From: Larimichthys crocea
Taxonomy: Eukaryota; Chordata; Actinopteri; Sciaenidae
Direction: 5' to 3'
Assembly (NCBI RefSeq): GCF_000972845.2
Contig: NC_040017.1
Coordinates: forward strand, 24,389,606-24,453,605
Length of the DNA: 64,000 nucleotides
A model generated the notes under the pieces. It had not been told where the DNA came from, did not search any database, and saw only the letters and a list, made by a program, of their open reading frames with translations. Below are positions 21,109 to 33,300 of this stretch, one piece after another. A program made the position numbers and the translations under genes. The first letter of the stretch is position 1. Every line of letters begins with the position of its first letter.

Positions 21109-22026
21109 ATGTCTAATAACAGCTCTTTGGTTGGTGGTGAGGTCATTCTGCTGCATTATAGGGAGATAACCATTGTTGTGCAGGTTTTATTTGTGATATT
21201 TCTTTGCATCAACTCTTTGCTCATCATAACTTTTTTCAGAAAGGAGTGCTTCTACACAACTACACGCTACATCTTATTTGCTGTTACACTTCTGTCTGAT
21301 AGTTTGATGTTAGTCATGTCTGATATCCTCCTCATCTTGGCCCAGTTTGGATTTGCCATGCAAGTTTGGATGTGTGTCATTATCTCTGTTGTGGTATTTG
21401 TGTATAATATAGTTACACCAGTTACTCTGACAGCAATGACCCTGGAGCGATATGTGGCCATCTGCATGCCCCTGCGTCATTCACAGTTGTGCTCCACACG
21501 CAGCACTATGCATTGCATCCTCATCATTCACGGCCTCAGCTCTGTGCCCTGCATTGTTGTTCTCTCCACCTTCTTTGCATCAGCCTCTTTTAGTTTGTAC
21601 AAACAATACAGGTTATGTGCCATCAAATTGTTCATGTTGTATAGATGGCAGGATCATGTTATCTCAGCCGTACAAGAGTTTTACTTCTTGGTCATGGTTA
21701 TCATTATTTTATTTTCTTATGTTAAAATCATGAAAGTGGCCAAAGCTGCATCAGGAGAGGATAAAAAGTCGTCATGGAAAGGGCTCAGAACAGTAATTCT
21801 TCATGGTTTCCAGCTGCTGCTCTGTCTTATCCAGCTGTGGAGTCCATTCATAGAAAGCACTCTCCTTCACTTTGATTTAATGTTATTTGCTTATGTCAGG
21901 GTCTCTAACTTAATATTATTTGGTCTTACTCCTAGATGTCTGAGTCCTCTCATTTATGGCCTCAGAGATGAAACATTTTCTCAAGCACTGAAAAACTCCT
22001 TTGGCTCATATAAAAGAAATATTTGA
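21109..22026 (+). CDS. Odorant receptor, 131-2-like (intact)
   Basis: This intact 305-residue receptor starts MSNNSSLVGGE. All family marks are kept, but after MPLRH it has SQLCS instead of AELCS, a variant shared only with the copies at 57018, 43714 (minus) and the broken copy at 29842-30750. Its tail is NSFGSYKRNI. It is the second receptor of the 2464-bp tandem duplication, with the predicted 5'UTR intron at 20860-21045 and AATAAA at 22320. The 3' flank resembles that at 53455-53750. Confidence 0.93.
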   Translation: MSNNSSLVGGEVILLHYREITIVVQVLFVIFLCINSLLIITFFRKECFYTTTRYILFAVTLLSDSLMLVMSDILLILAQFGFAMQVWMCVIISVVVFVYNIVTPVTLTAMTLERYVAICMPLRHSQLCSTRSTMHCILIIHGLSSVPCIVVLSTFFASASFSLYKQYRLCAIKLFMLYRWQDHVISAVQEFYFLVMVIIILFSYVKIMKVAKAASGEDKKSSWKGLRTVILHGFQLLLCLIQLWSPFIESTLLHFDLMLFAYVRVSNLILFGLTPRCLSPLIYGLRDETFSQALKNSFGSYKRNI

Positions 22027-22575
22027 CAATGTTGATTATTTGATTGCTGTAGATTACTGAATATGTCTGCACTTTACTTTTACATATTAGTATTGTATGA
22101 ATGTTTTGTTTGTTTTTTCTCTAGGTTATTATTATAAACTTTGCTGTAATTCTTGTTATTCAAGTGACAGTTCAACTTGCATCATTCTTAATCATTATTG
22201 TGCATTTTCTGCCATCTGTTTGAGTTTTATGCAATATTGATGGTAGTTTTAATTGTAATTCTGATTTTAGATCTTCCAAGCACCCAAGCCTAGATACAGA
22301 TATAGCATACTGTATGTACAATAAACAACTGCTATGCCTCATTTGTTTTCAGTGCTGTTTATATTAATGCTGTAAAGTTTTATCAGCATTATAGATACTT
22401 AACAAACGATGACTCAAATGTACATCACCACATCCCTCTAACCATTTTGGAAGACAAAGTACAATGTACACTACGCTTACACACACACAACACGACAGTG
22501 AATGAGCCCTTGAGCTCCTGAGACAGTAAAGATCAGGAATGGAGTTACTTATTGCAAGTTAACACTTCTGAGTCT

Positions 22576-22985
22576 GCTATCAACATGTTTATGTTGTATA
22601 GATGGCAGGATCATGTTATCTCAGCCGTGCAAGAGTTTTACTTCTTGATTATGGTTATTATCATTTTATTTTCTTATGTTAAAATCATGAAAGTGGCCAA
22701 AGCTGCATCAGGAGAGGATAAAAAGTCGTCATGGAAAGGCTTAAAAACAGTAATTCTTCATGGTTTCCAGCTGCTGCTCTGTCTCATCCAGCTGTGGAGT
22801 CCATTCATATAAGCTGCTGTACTTCAGATTGATTTCATGTTATTTATTAATATCAGGTTGTCTAAATTCATATTATTTGGACTTCAAGATGTCTCAGTAC
22901 TCTTATTTATGGCCTCAGGGATGAAACATTTTCTCAATCACTGAAAAACCTTGCCTTCTTTGGCTTGTATAAAAGAAATATTTGA
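22576..22985 (+). pseudogene. OR 3'-half fragment
   Basis: Intergenic OR 3' flank (CTCCTGAGACAGTAAAGATC ... ACTTCTGAGTCT) joins directly to the receptor at GCTATCAACATG, so TM1-TM4 are missing. The fragment keeps TM5, SGEDKKSS and TM6 in frame, has a stop TATAAGC at about 22810 right after QLWSPFI, and then runs on in a shifted frame to GLRDETFSQSLKNLAFFGLYKRNI and TGA at 22983. It is clearly dead. An inverted copy is at 28885-29304. Confidence 0.88.
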
Positions 22986-23644
22986 CAATGTTGATTATTA
23001 TTATGATTCTAAAAGCGGTACAGTGACAAGAATAAATGCAGGTTAGGGTCATTTTTTATGTTTAAATGCAAAAATAGATTGAATTCATACGTTCAAAACA
23101 TCATAATAGGTCTTTAATTCTGAGCTGATTGAATGCTTACCTGTTACTTAAAGGGCAAGAGATGTGTAAAGACCAATATGTTTGTGAAATATAGAATTGT
23201 GGCCCTGAATTGTTTGAACAACTGATAAGAGCTTAGTCCAGAAATATTACATCCATCTATTATGATTCTTAGCAAAAGAATTTATTTCTTTCACCTAAAT
23301 TGTTGTATAATACTGTGGTTTTCGCATGGTCGCTTGTGTATGTGTGTGCAAACTTGCTTGCCTATCTAATTGTGGACTTTGCTGCTTTTGCACATTCACC
23401 AAAAGGGGACCAGAAAGTCAACAGGGGACATTTTTCAAGTCACCCTTTGGACAAGTATTAAATCATGTTTGAACATGTCTAAATTGCTCTGGTATTTTTA
23501 TTTTTTGAAATTTCAGCCAAGAGGGGACCGATATGTGTGTGCTCAGTAGTGCCTCTGCTGACTGGAGCAGAAAGCAGAGCAGAGAATGATCCACACGTCA
23601 TTTCTAACATTCCCTCATAACAAAGAATGTTTTATATATGTAAA
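22986..23644. repeat. Shared intergenic unit, no gene
   Basis: This matches 12010-12600, with TGGTTAGGGTCA-like, CACCAAAAGGGGACCAG and CACACGTCATTTCTAACATTCCC phrases, and recurs inverted at 28250-28880. No gene is seen. Confidence 0.6.
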
Positions 23645-25315
23645 CAGAGGCAAGATGATCCAGACTTGACCTACCAGAGGGCAACATAGGTGATATCCAA
23701 GACAGCTACAATATATATATATATATATGAACCAGCTGCTCAGGGATGGGACCCACCCAGAGTGGCTAACCCAAGGCAGGACAGTCCTAATCATGAAGGG
23801 CCCCCACAAGGGACCCATCCCATCCAACTACCCGCCAATTACCTGTCTCTGCACAACATCCCATCCAACTACCCGCCAATTACCTGTCTCTGCACAACAT
23901 GGAAGGCTCTGTCAGGCATCATTGTGGCAAAGATGAGTAAGCATGTGGCTCAATACATGAGCGGGGCACAGAAAGGAATTGGCAGTAACACCAGGGGAGC
24001 CAAGCACCATCTACTGGTTAATAGAACAGTCGCCCGAGACTGTAAGAAGAGAGAGACCAAACTGTGCACTGCCTGGATTGACTAGAAGAAAGCCTACGAC
24101 TCAATGCCACACACATGGATACTGGAATGTCTGGAACTGTATAAGATCAACAGGAACCTAAGGACCTTCATCCAGAACTCAATGGAAATGTGAAGACAAC
24201 CCTAGAGGCCAATTCAAAGCCCATTGCCCAAGTCAGCATCAAGTGTGGCATATACCAAGGAGATGCGCTATCACCACTGCTGTTCTGCATAGGCCTGAAC
24301 CCCCTCAGTCAGATCATCACGAAGCGCAGGTACGGGTACCGATTCCGTAGTGGGGCAACAATCAGCCACCTGCTCTACATGGATGACATCAAGCTGTATG
24401 CCAGGAACGAGCGAGAAATAGACTCACTGATCCACACAACCAGGATCTACAGCGGTGACATAGGGATGTCATTCGGATTGGACAAGTGTGGCCGGATGGT
24501 CTCAAACAGAGGCAAGATGATCCAGACTTGATCTACCAGAGGGCAACATAGGTGATATCCAAGACAGCTACAAGTACCTTGGCATCCCACAGGCTAATGG
24601 AAACCATGAAGAGGCCACAAGGAAGTCAACCACAGCCAAATACCTCCAGAGAGTAAGGCAGGTCCTGAAAAGCCAGTTGAATGGTAAGAACAAGGTCCAA
24701 GCCATCAACATGTACGCACTACCAGTCATCAGATACCCCGCTGGCATCATGAACTGGCCAAAGGAGGAGATAGAAGCCACAGATATCAAGACTAGAAAGC
24801 TCCTCACCATGCATGGAGGGTTCCACCCCAAGTCCAGCACCCTGAGGCTATACACTAAGCGGAAAGAGGGAGGCCGAGGGCTAGTGAGCGTCAAGGCCAC
24901 GGTCAAGGATGAAACATCGAAAATACGAGAATACATCAGAGAGATGGCCCCGAAGGATGAACTGCTAAGTGAATGTCTCAGGCAGCAGAACCCTGATGAG
25001 GGTGCAGAGGAGGAGGAACCAACATCAGTAAGAAGGAACTGAAACTTGGAAATGTGGTTTAGCGGAATGGATTGGAAGAGGTCAAGGGTTGCGTGGGTCC
25101 CCGTGGGGAGTGGGGGCACTTGGGGCAGTAAACCGCCAAACTGGGAGAGTGGCTCGCAGCAATCCCAGGAACAACATCTGAAGCCCTCAGTCCAGAAGAG
25201 TGCAGTCCTAGGAACATCGAAGATACTGCGCAGACCCTCAAACCCCAGGCTCTGGTAAGGACCGAGCTTTGAGGATGACACGGATACCACCCCGCGGGGG
25301 GTGAGAAGAATTTTA
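23645..25315 (+). mobile_element. R4/Dong-like LINE, copy A (5'-truncated, rearranged)
   Basis: A short internal piece (AGGCAAGATGATCCAGACTTG at 23652) is followed by a TA run (23702-23728) and then the body starting MNQLLRDGTHPEW. The RT shows KHHLLVNRTVARDCKKRE, AWID and KKAYDSMPHTW (box A, with a stop codon inside), CGIYQGDALSPLLFCIGLNPLSQ, and SHLLYMDDIKLYA with the YMDD catalytic pair. A 41-bp stretch around 23820-23900 is duplicated in tandem. At about 25021 the zinc-knuckle and nuclease part is deleted (EEEE joins to AACATCAG). The 3' end runs GATACCACCCCGCGGGG and then ATTTTATTTTATATATA. The clade assignment is my best reading. Confidence 0.8.
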
Positions 25316-26203
25316 TTTTATATATAGAGATGATATAAGAGGGAGAGGGCCGTGGTTCGAGGGATAGCGTCTTGCATTTTTTCCTCATCATTATTTAGTA
25401 TAGGTTCATGTCATGTTGTATATATAAATTATAAATATCATTCATTCTTTCTGACAAAGAGCAAAAAAAGCAGCAGCTTAAAACACAAACAAAGCACCAG
25501 CAATTAAACTCAGTGTCATCATTCACTTTCTGCGAGTGTCCCTGCCCTCAGTGGCAACAAATTGAGGTTGTAAGCCAAAAAGCAATTTAAACTTACTATT
25601 ATAAATCACATCCTGCTGTCTTGGAGTAGTTAAACTACTGTCTCTTTTGCAACTCAGAGAAGTTGTTAACTTGGCAATAGTAACTCCATCCTGATCTTTA
25701 CGTCTCAGGAGCTCAAGGGGTGATGATGGTGTCATTCACTGTAGTGGTGTGGTGTGTAGTGTAGGTACATTGTTACTTTGTCTTCTGTAATTCTTTTCTC
25801 TCTGTATACATTCTTTCCTCAAAGCATACTGTATAGTTGAGTCATTGTTTTCGACGTACTAAAATGCTGATAAACTTTGCAACTTACATATAAACACCAC
25901 TGAAACAATGAGGCATAGCAGTTGTTTTTATTGTAAATAGTTTGTCATATCGTATCTAGGCTTGGATGCTTGGAAGATCTAAAACCAAATGACACAATCA
26001 ACATAACAACACTGCATAAAACTTAAACATGGAGGATGATGAAAGGCAACAAAAACAACAGTAGTGTTCAATTTAACTTGAATGACAATAAGTCCACAGC
26101 CAATGCTTAATAATAAAGAGATAAAAATGAAACATTCTTAAATACTCATGTCAAAATGAAGTGCAACATGTTCAGTAACTACATCAATCAATAATCAATA
26201 TTG
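25316..26203 (-). other. Inverted OR 3' flank, no gene
   Basis: From about 25440 to 26203 this is the reverse complement of the OR 3' flank seen at 17100-17880, with many single-base gaps. The inverse of the AATAAA signal lies near 25930. It belongs to the broken OR at 26204 on the minus strand. Confidence 0.7.
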
Positions 26204-26611
26204 TCAAATATTCTTTATACAAGCCAAAGAAGTTTCAGTGCTTGAGAAAATGTTTCATCTCTGAGGCCATAAATGAGAGGACCAGACATTAGGAGTAAAC
26301 AAAATATGAAGTTAAGACAACCTGACATAAGCAAATAACATTAAATCAAACTGAAGCAGAGTGCTTTCTATGAATGGAGTCCACACACTGATGAGACGAG
26401 CAGCAGCTGGAAACCATGAAGAATTTACTGTTCTGACCGCTCTTTCCATGACGACTTTTTATCCTCTCCTGATGCAGCTTTGGCCCACTTTCATGATTAA
26501 CATAAGAAAATAAAATGATAATAACCATAACAAGAAGTAAAACTCTTGACGAGCTGATATAACAGATCCTGCCATCTATACAACATGAACATGTTGAGGG
26601 CAACATAATCT
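26204..26611 (-). pseudogene. OR 3'-half fragment (minus strand)
   Basis: The reverse complement encodes loop 2 to the C-terminus of an OR (NMFMLYRWQD..., VMVIIILFSYV, SGEDKKS, TFSQALK) with several frame breaks, and ends with TGA at 26204-26206. At 26612 it joins R4-like LINE sequence (inverse of GGTGCAGAGGAGGAGGAA), so the 5' half is lost. It lies in the zone of high indel density, so some of the frame breaks may be sequence errors. Confidence 0.8.
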
Positions 26612-28010
26612 AGATTCCTCCTCCTCTGCACCTCATCAGGTTCTGCTGCCTGAGACATTCACTTAGCAGTTCATCCTTCGGGGCCATCTCTCTGATGTAT
26701 TCTCGTATTTTCGTATGTTTCATCCTTGACCGTGGCCTTGACGCTCATCAGCCCTCGGCCTCCCTCTTTCCGCTTAGTGTATAGCCTCAGGGTGCTGGAC
26801 TTGGGGTGGAACCCTCCTCAGGGGAGGAGCTTTCTAGTCTTGATATCTGTGGCTTCTATCTCCTCCTTTGGCCAGTTCATGATGCCAGCGGGTATCGATG
26901 ACTGGTAGTGCGTACATGTTGATGCTTGGACCTTGTTCTTACCATTCAACTGGCTTTTCAGGACCTGCCTTACTCTCTGGAGGTATTTGGCTGTTGGTTG
27001 ACTTTCCGTGTGGCCTCTTCATGGTTTCCATTAGCCTGTGGGGATGCCAAGGTACTTGTAGCTGTCTTGGATACACCTTATGTTGCCCTCTGGTAGATCA
27101 GTCTGGATCATCTTGCCTCTGTTTGAGACCATCCGGCCACACTTGTCCAATCGAATGGACATCCCTATGTCCACCGCTGTAGATCCTGGTTGTGTTGGAG
27201 CATGAGGAGGGTGATCTATTTCTCTCGCTCGTTCCTGGCATACAGCTTGATGTCATCCATGTAGAGCAGGTGGCTGATTTGTTGCCCCACTACGGAATCG
27301 GTACCCGTACCTGCGCTCGTGATGAATCTGACTGAGGGGGTTCAGGCCTATGCAGACCAGCAAGTGGTGATAGCGCATCTCCTTGGTATATGCCACACTG
27401 ATGCTGACTTGGGCAATGGGCTTTGAATGGCTCTAGGGTTGTCTTCACATTTCCATTGAGTTCGGAAGAAAGGTCCTAGGTTCCTGTTGATCTTATACAG
27501 TTCCAGACATTCCAGTATCCATGTGTGTGGCATTGAGTCGTAGGCTTTTCTTCTAGTCAATCCAGGCAGTGCACAGTTTGGTCTCTCTCTTCTTACCAGT
27601 CTCGGGCGACTGTTTCTATAACCAGTAATGGTGGCTTGGCTCCCCTGGTGTTACTGCCAATTCCTTTCTGTGCCCCGCCTCATGTATGAGCCACATGCTT
27701 ACTCATCTTTGCCACAATGATGCCTGACAGGGCCTTCCATGTGTGGCAGAGACAGTTAATTGGCGTAGTTGGATGGGATGGGTCCCTTGTGGGGGCCCTT
27801 TCTATGATTAGGACTGTCCTGCCTTGGGTAGCCACTCTGGGTGGGTTCCCATCCCTGAGCAGCTTGGTTCAATATATATATATATTAATATATATATATA
27901 ATATATACATATATATATATATATATAATATATATTGTAGCGTCTTGGATATCACCTATGTTGCCCTCTGGGTAGGTCAAGTCTGGCATCATTTGCCTCT
28001 TGTTTACATA
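26612..28010 (-). mobile_element. R4/Dong-like LINE, copy B (inverted, degraded)
   Basis: This is the reverse complement of copy A from its EEEE breakpoint back to its unusual start, including the odd internal piece beyond the TA run (27930-28010). The shared breakpoint, TA run and displaced piece show that copies A and B derive from one insertion by inverted duplication or by misassembly. Frame breaks are frequent. Confidence 0.8.
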
Positions 28011-28110
28011 TATAAACATATAATATATATATATTATATATATATTAAATATATATATATATCTATATATATTATATATATAAATATATATATATGATAT
28101 AATATTTTGT
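27868..28110. repeat. TA-rich microsatellite
   Basis: Long runs of TATATA with occasional AAT interruptions lie on both sides of the displaced R4 piece. The matching position in copy A has a much shorter run (23702-23728). Confidence 0.9.
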
Positions 28111-28884
28111 AATCTTTATTTAGACTACTCAAAGTGAAGTCCACTCAGTTTTTTAGTGATTCATTAAAACACAAAAATGAAAGACCATTTTAGTTCTGAT
28201 TGTATTCTGGTTGTTGTTTTTTAATTTCTTTGTTATGAGGGAATGTTAGAAATGACGTGTGGATCGTTCTCTGCTTCTGCTTTCTGCTCCATCAGCAGAG
28301 GCACATTACTGAGCACACACATATCGGTCCCCTCTTGGCTGACAAATTTCAAAAAATAAAATACCAGAGCAATTTAGACATGTTCAAACATGATTTAATA
28401 CTTGTCCAAAGGGTGACTTGAAAAATGTCCCCTGTTGAACTTTCTGGTCCCCTTTTGGTGAATGTGCAAAAGCAGCAAAGTCCACACTTAGATAGGCAAG
28501 CAAGTTGCACACAATACACAAGCGACCATGCGAAACCACCGTATTCTACCAACAATTTCGTGCACCGATAAATTCTGTTTGCTGAAGAATCATAATAGAT
28601 GGATCCGTATACTATTCTGGACTAAGCTCTTTATCAGTTGTTTCAAACAATTCAGGCCACAATTCTATAATTTCACAAACATATTGGTCTTACACATCTC
28701 TGCCCTTTAAGTAACAGGTTGAAGCATTCAATCAGCTCAGAATTAAAAGACCCCTTTTTAATTAGATGTTTTTGAAACGTATGAATTCAATCTCATTTTT
28801 GCCATTAAACCTAAAAATGACCCTAACCTGCATTTATTCTTGTCAACTGTACAGCTTTTAGAATCATAATAATAATCAACATTG
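28111..28884. repeat. Inverted shared intergenic unit
   Basis: This is the reverse complement of about 22986-23620, degraded by many small gaps. No gene is seen. The part 28111-28240 is unmatched AT-rich DNA. Confidence 0.6.
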
Positions 28885-29304
28885 TCAAATATTTCTTTAT
28901 ACAAGCAACCAGAAGGCAAGGTTTTTCAGTGACTGATGATTGGAAGAAAATGTTTCAGTCCTGAGGCCATAAATAAGAGTACTGAAGACATCTTGAAGTC
29001 AAATAATATGAATTTTAGACAACCTGATATTAATAAATAACATAAAGCAATCTGAAGTACAGCAGCTTATATGAATGGACTCCACAGCTGGATGGAGACA
29101 AGCAGCAGCTGGAAACCATGAAGAATTATGTTTTTTCAGCCTTTCCATGACGACTTTTATCCTCTCCTGATGCAGCTTTGGCCACGTCATGATTTTTAAC
29201 AATAAGAAAATAAAATGATAAAACATAATCAAGAGTAAAACTCTTTGCCACGGCGGAAGATAACAATGATCCGGCCATCTATACAACATAAACATGTTGA
29301 TAGC
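28885..29304 (-). pseudogene. OR 3'-half fragment (minus strand)
   Basis: This is the inverted counterpart of the fragment at 22576-22985: the same junction of OR 3' flank to GCTATCAACATG (near 29300), followed by RWPDH and LLIM, the SGED region in a broken frame, and TGA at 28885-28887. Several more indels are present than in the plus-strand copy. Confidence 0.8.
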
Positions 29305-29841
29305 AGACTCAGAAGTGTTAACTTGCAATAAGTAACTCCATTCTGATCTTTACTGTCTCAGGACCAAGGGCAATTACTGTCGTGTTGTGGTGTGTAGTAA
29401 GCGTAAGTGTACATGTACGTGTCCTTCCAAAATGGTTAGGGATGGGTTGGTACATTTGAGTCAGCGTTTGTTAAGTATCTATAAGCTGATAAAAAAAAAA
29501 TTTACGCATTAATAGAAAAGCACTGAAAACAAATGGAGGCATACATTGTTTATTGTACATACATTATGCTATAGCTGTATCTAGGTCTTGGGTGCTTGGA
29601 GATCTAAAATCAAATTACAATTAAAACCTACCTCATATTGCATAAAACTCAAACAGATGGCAGAAAAATGCACATAATGGATGAAGAATGATGCAGTTGA
29701 AGCTGTCCTTGAATAACAAGAATTAACAGCAAAGCTTATAATAAGACCTAGAGAAAAAACAAAAAAACATTCAGACATCTAATATGTAAAAGTAAGTGCA
29801 GACAATATTCAGTAATCTACACAATCAATAATCAACATTGG

Positions 29842-30750
29842 TCAAATATTTCTTTTATATGAGCCAAAGGAGTTGTTTTTCCAGTGCTTGAGAAAATGTT
29901 TCATTCTCTGAGGCCATAAATAGAGGACTCAGCATCTGGAGTAAACCAAATAATATTAAGTTAGAGACCCGGGACAGAAGCAAATAACATAATCAAAGTG
30001 AAGGAGAGTTGCTTTCCTATGAATGGACTCCCCAGCGGGATAGACAAGCAGCAGCTGGAACCCATGAGAATTCGGTTTGTCTGAGCCCTTCATGACGACT
30101 TTTTTATCCTCTCCTGATGCGCTTTGGCCACTTCATGATTTACAATAAGAAAATAAATAAGATAACCATGACCCAAGAAGTAAACTCTTGTACGGCTTGG
30201 AGATAACATGATCGGCCTCTATGACAACATGAACATTTGATGGCACATAACCGGTAGTGTTTGGAAAAACTAAGAGGCGGATGCAAAGAAGGTGGAGAGG
30301 AACAAACAAGGCAGGGCAAATAGCTGAGGCCGTAATGAGGAGATGCCAAATGCCATAGTGCTGCGGTGTGGAGCACAACTGTGAATGACGCAGGGGCATG
30401 CAGATAGGCCACATAGTGCTCCAGTCATTGCGTCTAGAGAACTGGTGTAACTAATATTATACACAATACCACAACAAGATAATGAACACACATGCCAAAC
30501 TTGCAATGGCAAAATCCAAAATGGGGAAAGATGAAGGAGCTATCAGACATGACGACACGCAAACTATCAGACAGAAGTGTAACAAGCAAAAAGATGTAGC
30601 GTTAGTTGTGTAGACCACTCCTTTCTGAAAAAAGTTAGGATGCAAGAGTTGACAAAAATACTAATCACTCAGGACCGAACGTATAAGCTACTGGTACGAA
30701 CTGCAGCAGCAATTGACCCTTAACCACCAACAAAGTTTGTTTTATGCCTT
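29842..30750 (-). pseudogene. Odorant receptor, full length but frameshifted (minus)
   Basis: The reverse complement covers an OR from the start region (near 30748, where ATG is damaged) to TGA at 29842. Recognisable pieces are GVVYTT for the TM1-TM2 loop, ICMPLRHSQLCS, SLHPPLSFSKHY for TM4/loop 2, and the TFSQALK tail. The SQ variant and its place in the inverted order make it the partner of the gene at 21109. It has many one-base gaps. It may be intact in the real genome. Confidence 0.75.
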
Positions 30751-31433
30751 ACGTTGTTTTAAATAACCAATTGTAGTATGCATGTTAATCAATAAAGAGT
30801 CGGCAAACCTCAACTGGTGGATCCTATCATTAAGTACCATAATCCGAGCACGGAGTGGCTGGAGGGTCTTAAGCGAGTTCCAGGAGCAGGGCTCTCATAA
30901 CACCTTTATAGGAGGATGAGTTAGACAAACAGAGTAACAGCTAAGTAAACTCACACAGTGTCGTCATTGCACATCTCTAGTGTCCCCCATATGCTGTCGC
31001 GGACAAATCTAGTTTAGAGTAGTTCAATGGGTCAAGGTAAACGTTATTATATGCCCAGTATGGAATATGTGGGCAATACAGAAGACAAGTTTATTGTAAG
31101 GACAGATGAGAATACAAATAAATATCCCCACATCCCTAAACCACACAGCTACTACCGACCAAGGCACGTACACACACACACACACCACAAGAGGTTTTCA
31201 TACCAGAATATAACAATACAATGGACGTGTTGGGGGTCCTGGATTTTAAACAAGCTGTTCAGATTTTCAGAATAGAACCAGAATAATTTTTATTGGCTAG
31301 GTGTATGTGCACAACAGTGAGTTTTTACACTTTTACGCTTTGCTCTTGATGTCTTGATGTACATAAAGACATAGACGTAAGACATGGAGCTTGAAAGGTA
31401 AAAGATATATATATATATATATAATATATATAA

Positions 31434-31476
<43 letters not shown>

Positions 31477-32374
31477 TATAATGCGGCCCAGTGTGCACAG
31501 GGTAGCGTTGTTGCTAAAAGCAAGAAAGTTTCCTCTTTCTAACCCTGGCAGGGGCCTTTCTATGTGGAGGGTGCATGTTATCCCACCGTAGATTTATATA
31601 GTTATGTCATGTTTATATATAAAGATTATGATCATTATTTTCATTCTTTCTGACAAAGAGCAAAAATAGAGAAGCTAATACACACAAGACAGCGAACCAT
31701 GTCTAGTACAGCTTTTCTGTAGTGCCCCCTCCCTCAGTGGGCATCAAATGAGGTTGTAGCCAAAAGCAATGTAAACGTAACTATTATCGCATCATCCGCT
31801 GTCTTATACTCGTTCTGAGCAACTCAGAGAAGTTTAACTTGCAATAAGTAACTCCATTCCGTCTTGTACTGTCAGGAGCGCGGTCAAAGGGGTGATGATG
31901 GGTGCAGTCACTGTAGTGCTGTGTGTGTAAGCTGTAGTTAACTTGTACTTTGTCTTCTCATGGTAGAGGTGTGTGTTTATGTAACATTGATGTCATTCTT
32001 GTTCCCTCAAGACAACTGTCTAATTACATGTCCTGACGTATCAAAGCTATCACATTGCAACTAATTAAACAACCATGAAAACAATGAGCATAGCAGTTGT
32101 TATTGTACTAAGTTCTTATCTGTATCTAGGCTGGGATGCTTGGAAGATCTAAAACAAAATTACAATCAATCAATACATCAAATGCCATAAAACTCAAACA
32201 TGGAGAGATGACTAATAATGCATACAAACAAGTTGGTAATTGTAACTTGAATACAATAGGCACAGCACAGTCGTATAAATAACCATAGATAAATTTTTAA
32301 GAAACATCTTATAAATACTATCAAAATTGAATGCAACATGTTCAGTAATCTACAGTCAATCCAATAATCATGTG
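30751..32374 (-). other. Inverted OR flanks, no gene
   Basis: About 30751-31060 is inverted OR 5' flank. About 31290-31590 holds the inverted repeat/SINE block with TA runs (31405-31480), and about 31620-32374 is inverted OR 3' flank with an inverted AATAAA near 32105. Order and content match 19563-21108 read backwards. Confidence 0.6.
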
Positions 32375-33300
32375 TCAAATAGTTCTTTTCAACAAGCCAA
32401 AGAAGTTTTTTCAGTGCTTGAGAAAGAGTTGTCATGCTGAGGCCGTAAATGAGAGACTCAGACATCTTAGGAGTAAGACCAAATAATATGAAGTTAGAGA
32501 CCCTGACATTAAAAGATAAATTAAATCAAAGCGAAGCAGATGCTTTCTCTATGATGGAGTCCACAGACTGGATGAACGGCAGAAGCAAGCAGCTGAGGAC
32601 CTGAAATTACGTCTGGAGCCCTTGTCCAGACGACGTTTGTATCCGTCTCCTGATGCAGCTGTGCCCACTGTCATGATTTTAAACATAGGAAAACAAAATG
32701 AATGAGAGTCATATCCAAGAAGTAAAACTCCTGTACGGCTGAATAACATGAATCCGCGCCATCGATATAAAATGAACATTGGATAGCACATAATCTGAAT
32801 GTGTTGTACAAGCTAAGAGGCCTGATAGGCAAAGAAGGTGGGAGATAACAACAATGCAGGGTACAGAGCTGAGGCGTGTGAATGATGAGGATCAATGGCA
32901 TAGTGCGCGTGGGAGCACAGCAGTAATGACGCAGGGGCATGCAGATGGCCACAATATACGCTCCAGAGGTCATCCTGTCAGAGGTAACTGGTGTAACTAT
33001 ATTAATACCAAAGTCCACACCAAGATAATGATCATCCACAACTTTGCATAGCAAATCCCAAATGGGTACAAGATGAGGAGATATCAGACATTGACTAAAC
33101 ATCAAAGCTACAGACCAGAAGTGTAACAGCAAATAAGATGTAGGCGTCCAGTTGTGTAGAAGCACTCCTTTCTGAAAAAGTTGATGATGAGCAAAAGAGT
33201 TGAATGCAATAAATATCTACAACTAAAGACCTGAAAACATAAGATGTGTCTAAGCTGCAGAATGACTTCACTAACGAACCAATAGAGCTGTTTATAGCAG
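32375..33300 (-). pseudogene. Odorant receptor, full length but frameshifted (minus)
   Basis: The reverse complement runs from a damaged start near 33299 to TGA at 32375. Pieces such as NFFRKECFYTTGR, ICMPLRH, CYSAVQEFYFLDM and LIYGL can be read in three frames. In the inverted order it corresponds to the ORs at 16184/18645. Indels fall every few dozen bases in coding and flanking DNA alike, so this is either a decayed copy or poor sequence. Confidence 0.75.

Larger units (their letters stand above)
19563..22026 (+). repeat. Tandem duplication, copy 2 (2464 bp)
   Basis: This is the second copy of the OR-plus-flank unit. Identity to copy 1 holds through the spacer (19563-21108) and stops just after the OR: downstream of 22026 the 3' flank is of another type (GACAATGTTGATT, TTACTTTTACATATTAG) than after 19562. 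The crossover therefore took place within or next to OR coding sequence. Confidence 0.9.

Noticed and set aside
27868..28110. Possible CRISPR-like or satellite array in the regularly spaced TA blocks
   Set aside because: Plain TA microsatellite with irregular interruptions; no constant spacers, and the genome is vertebrate.
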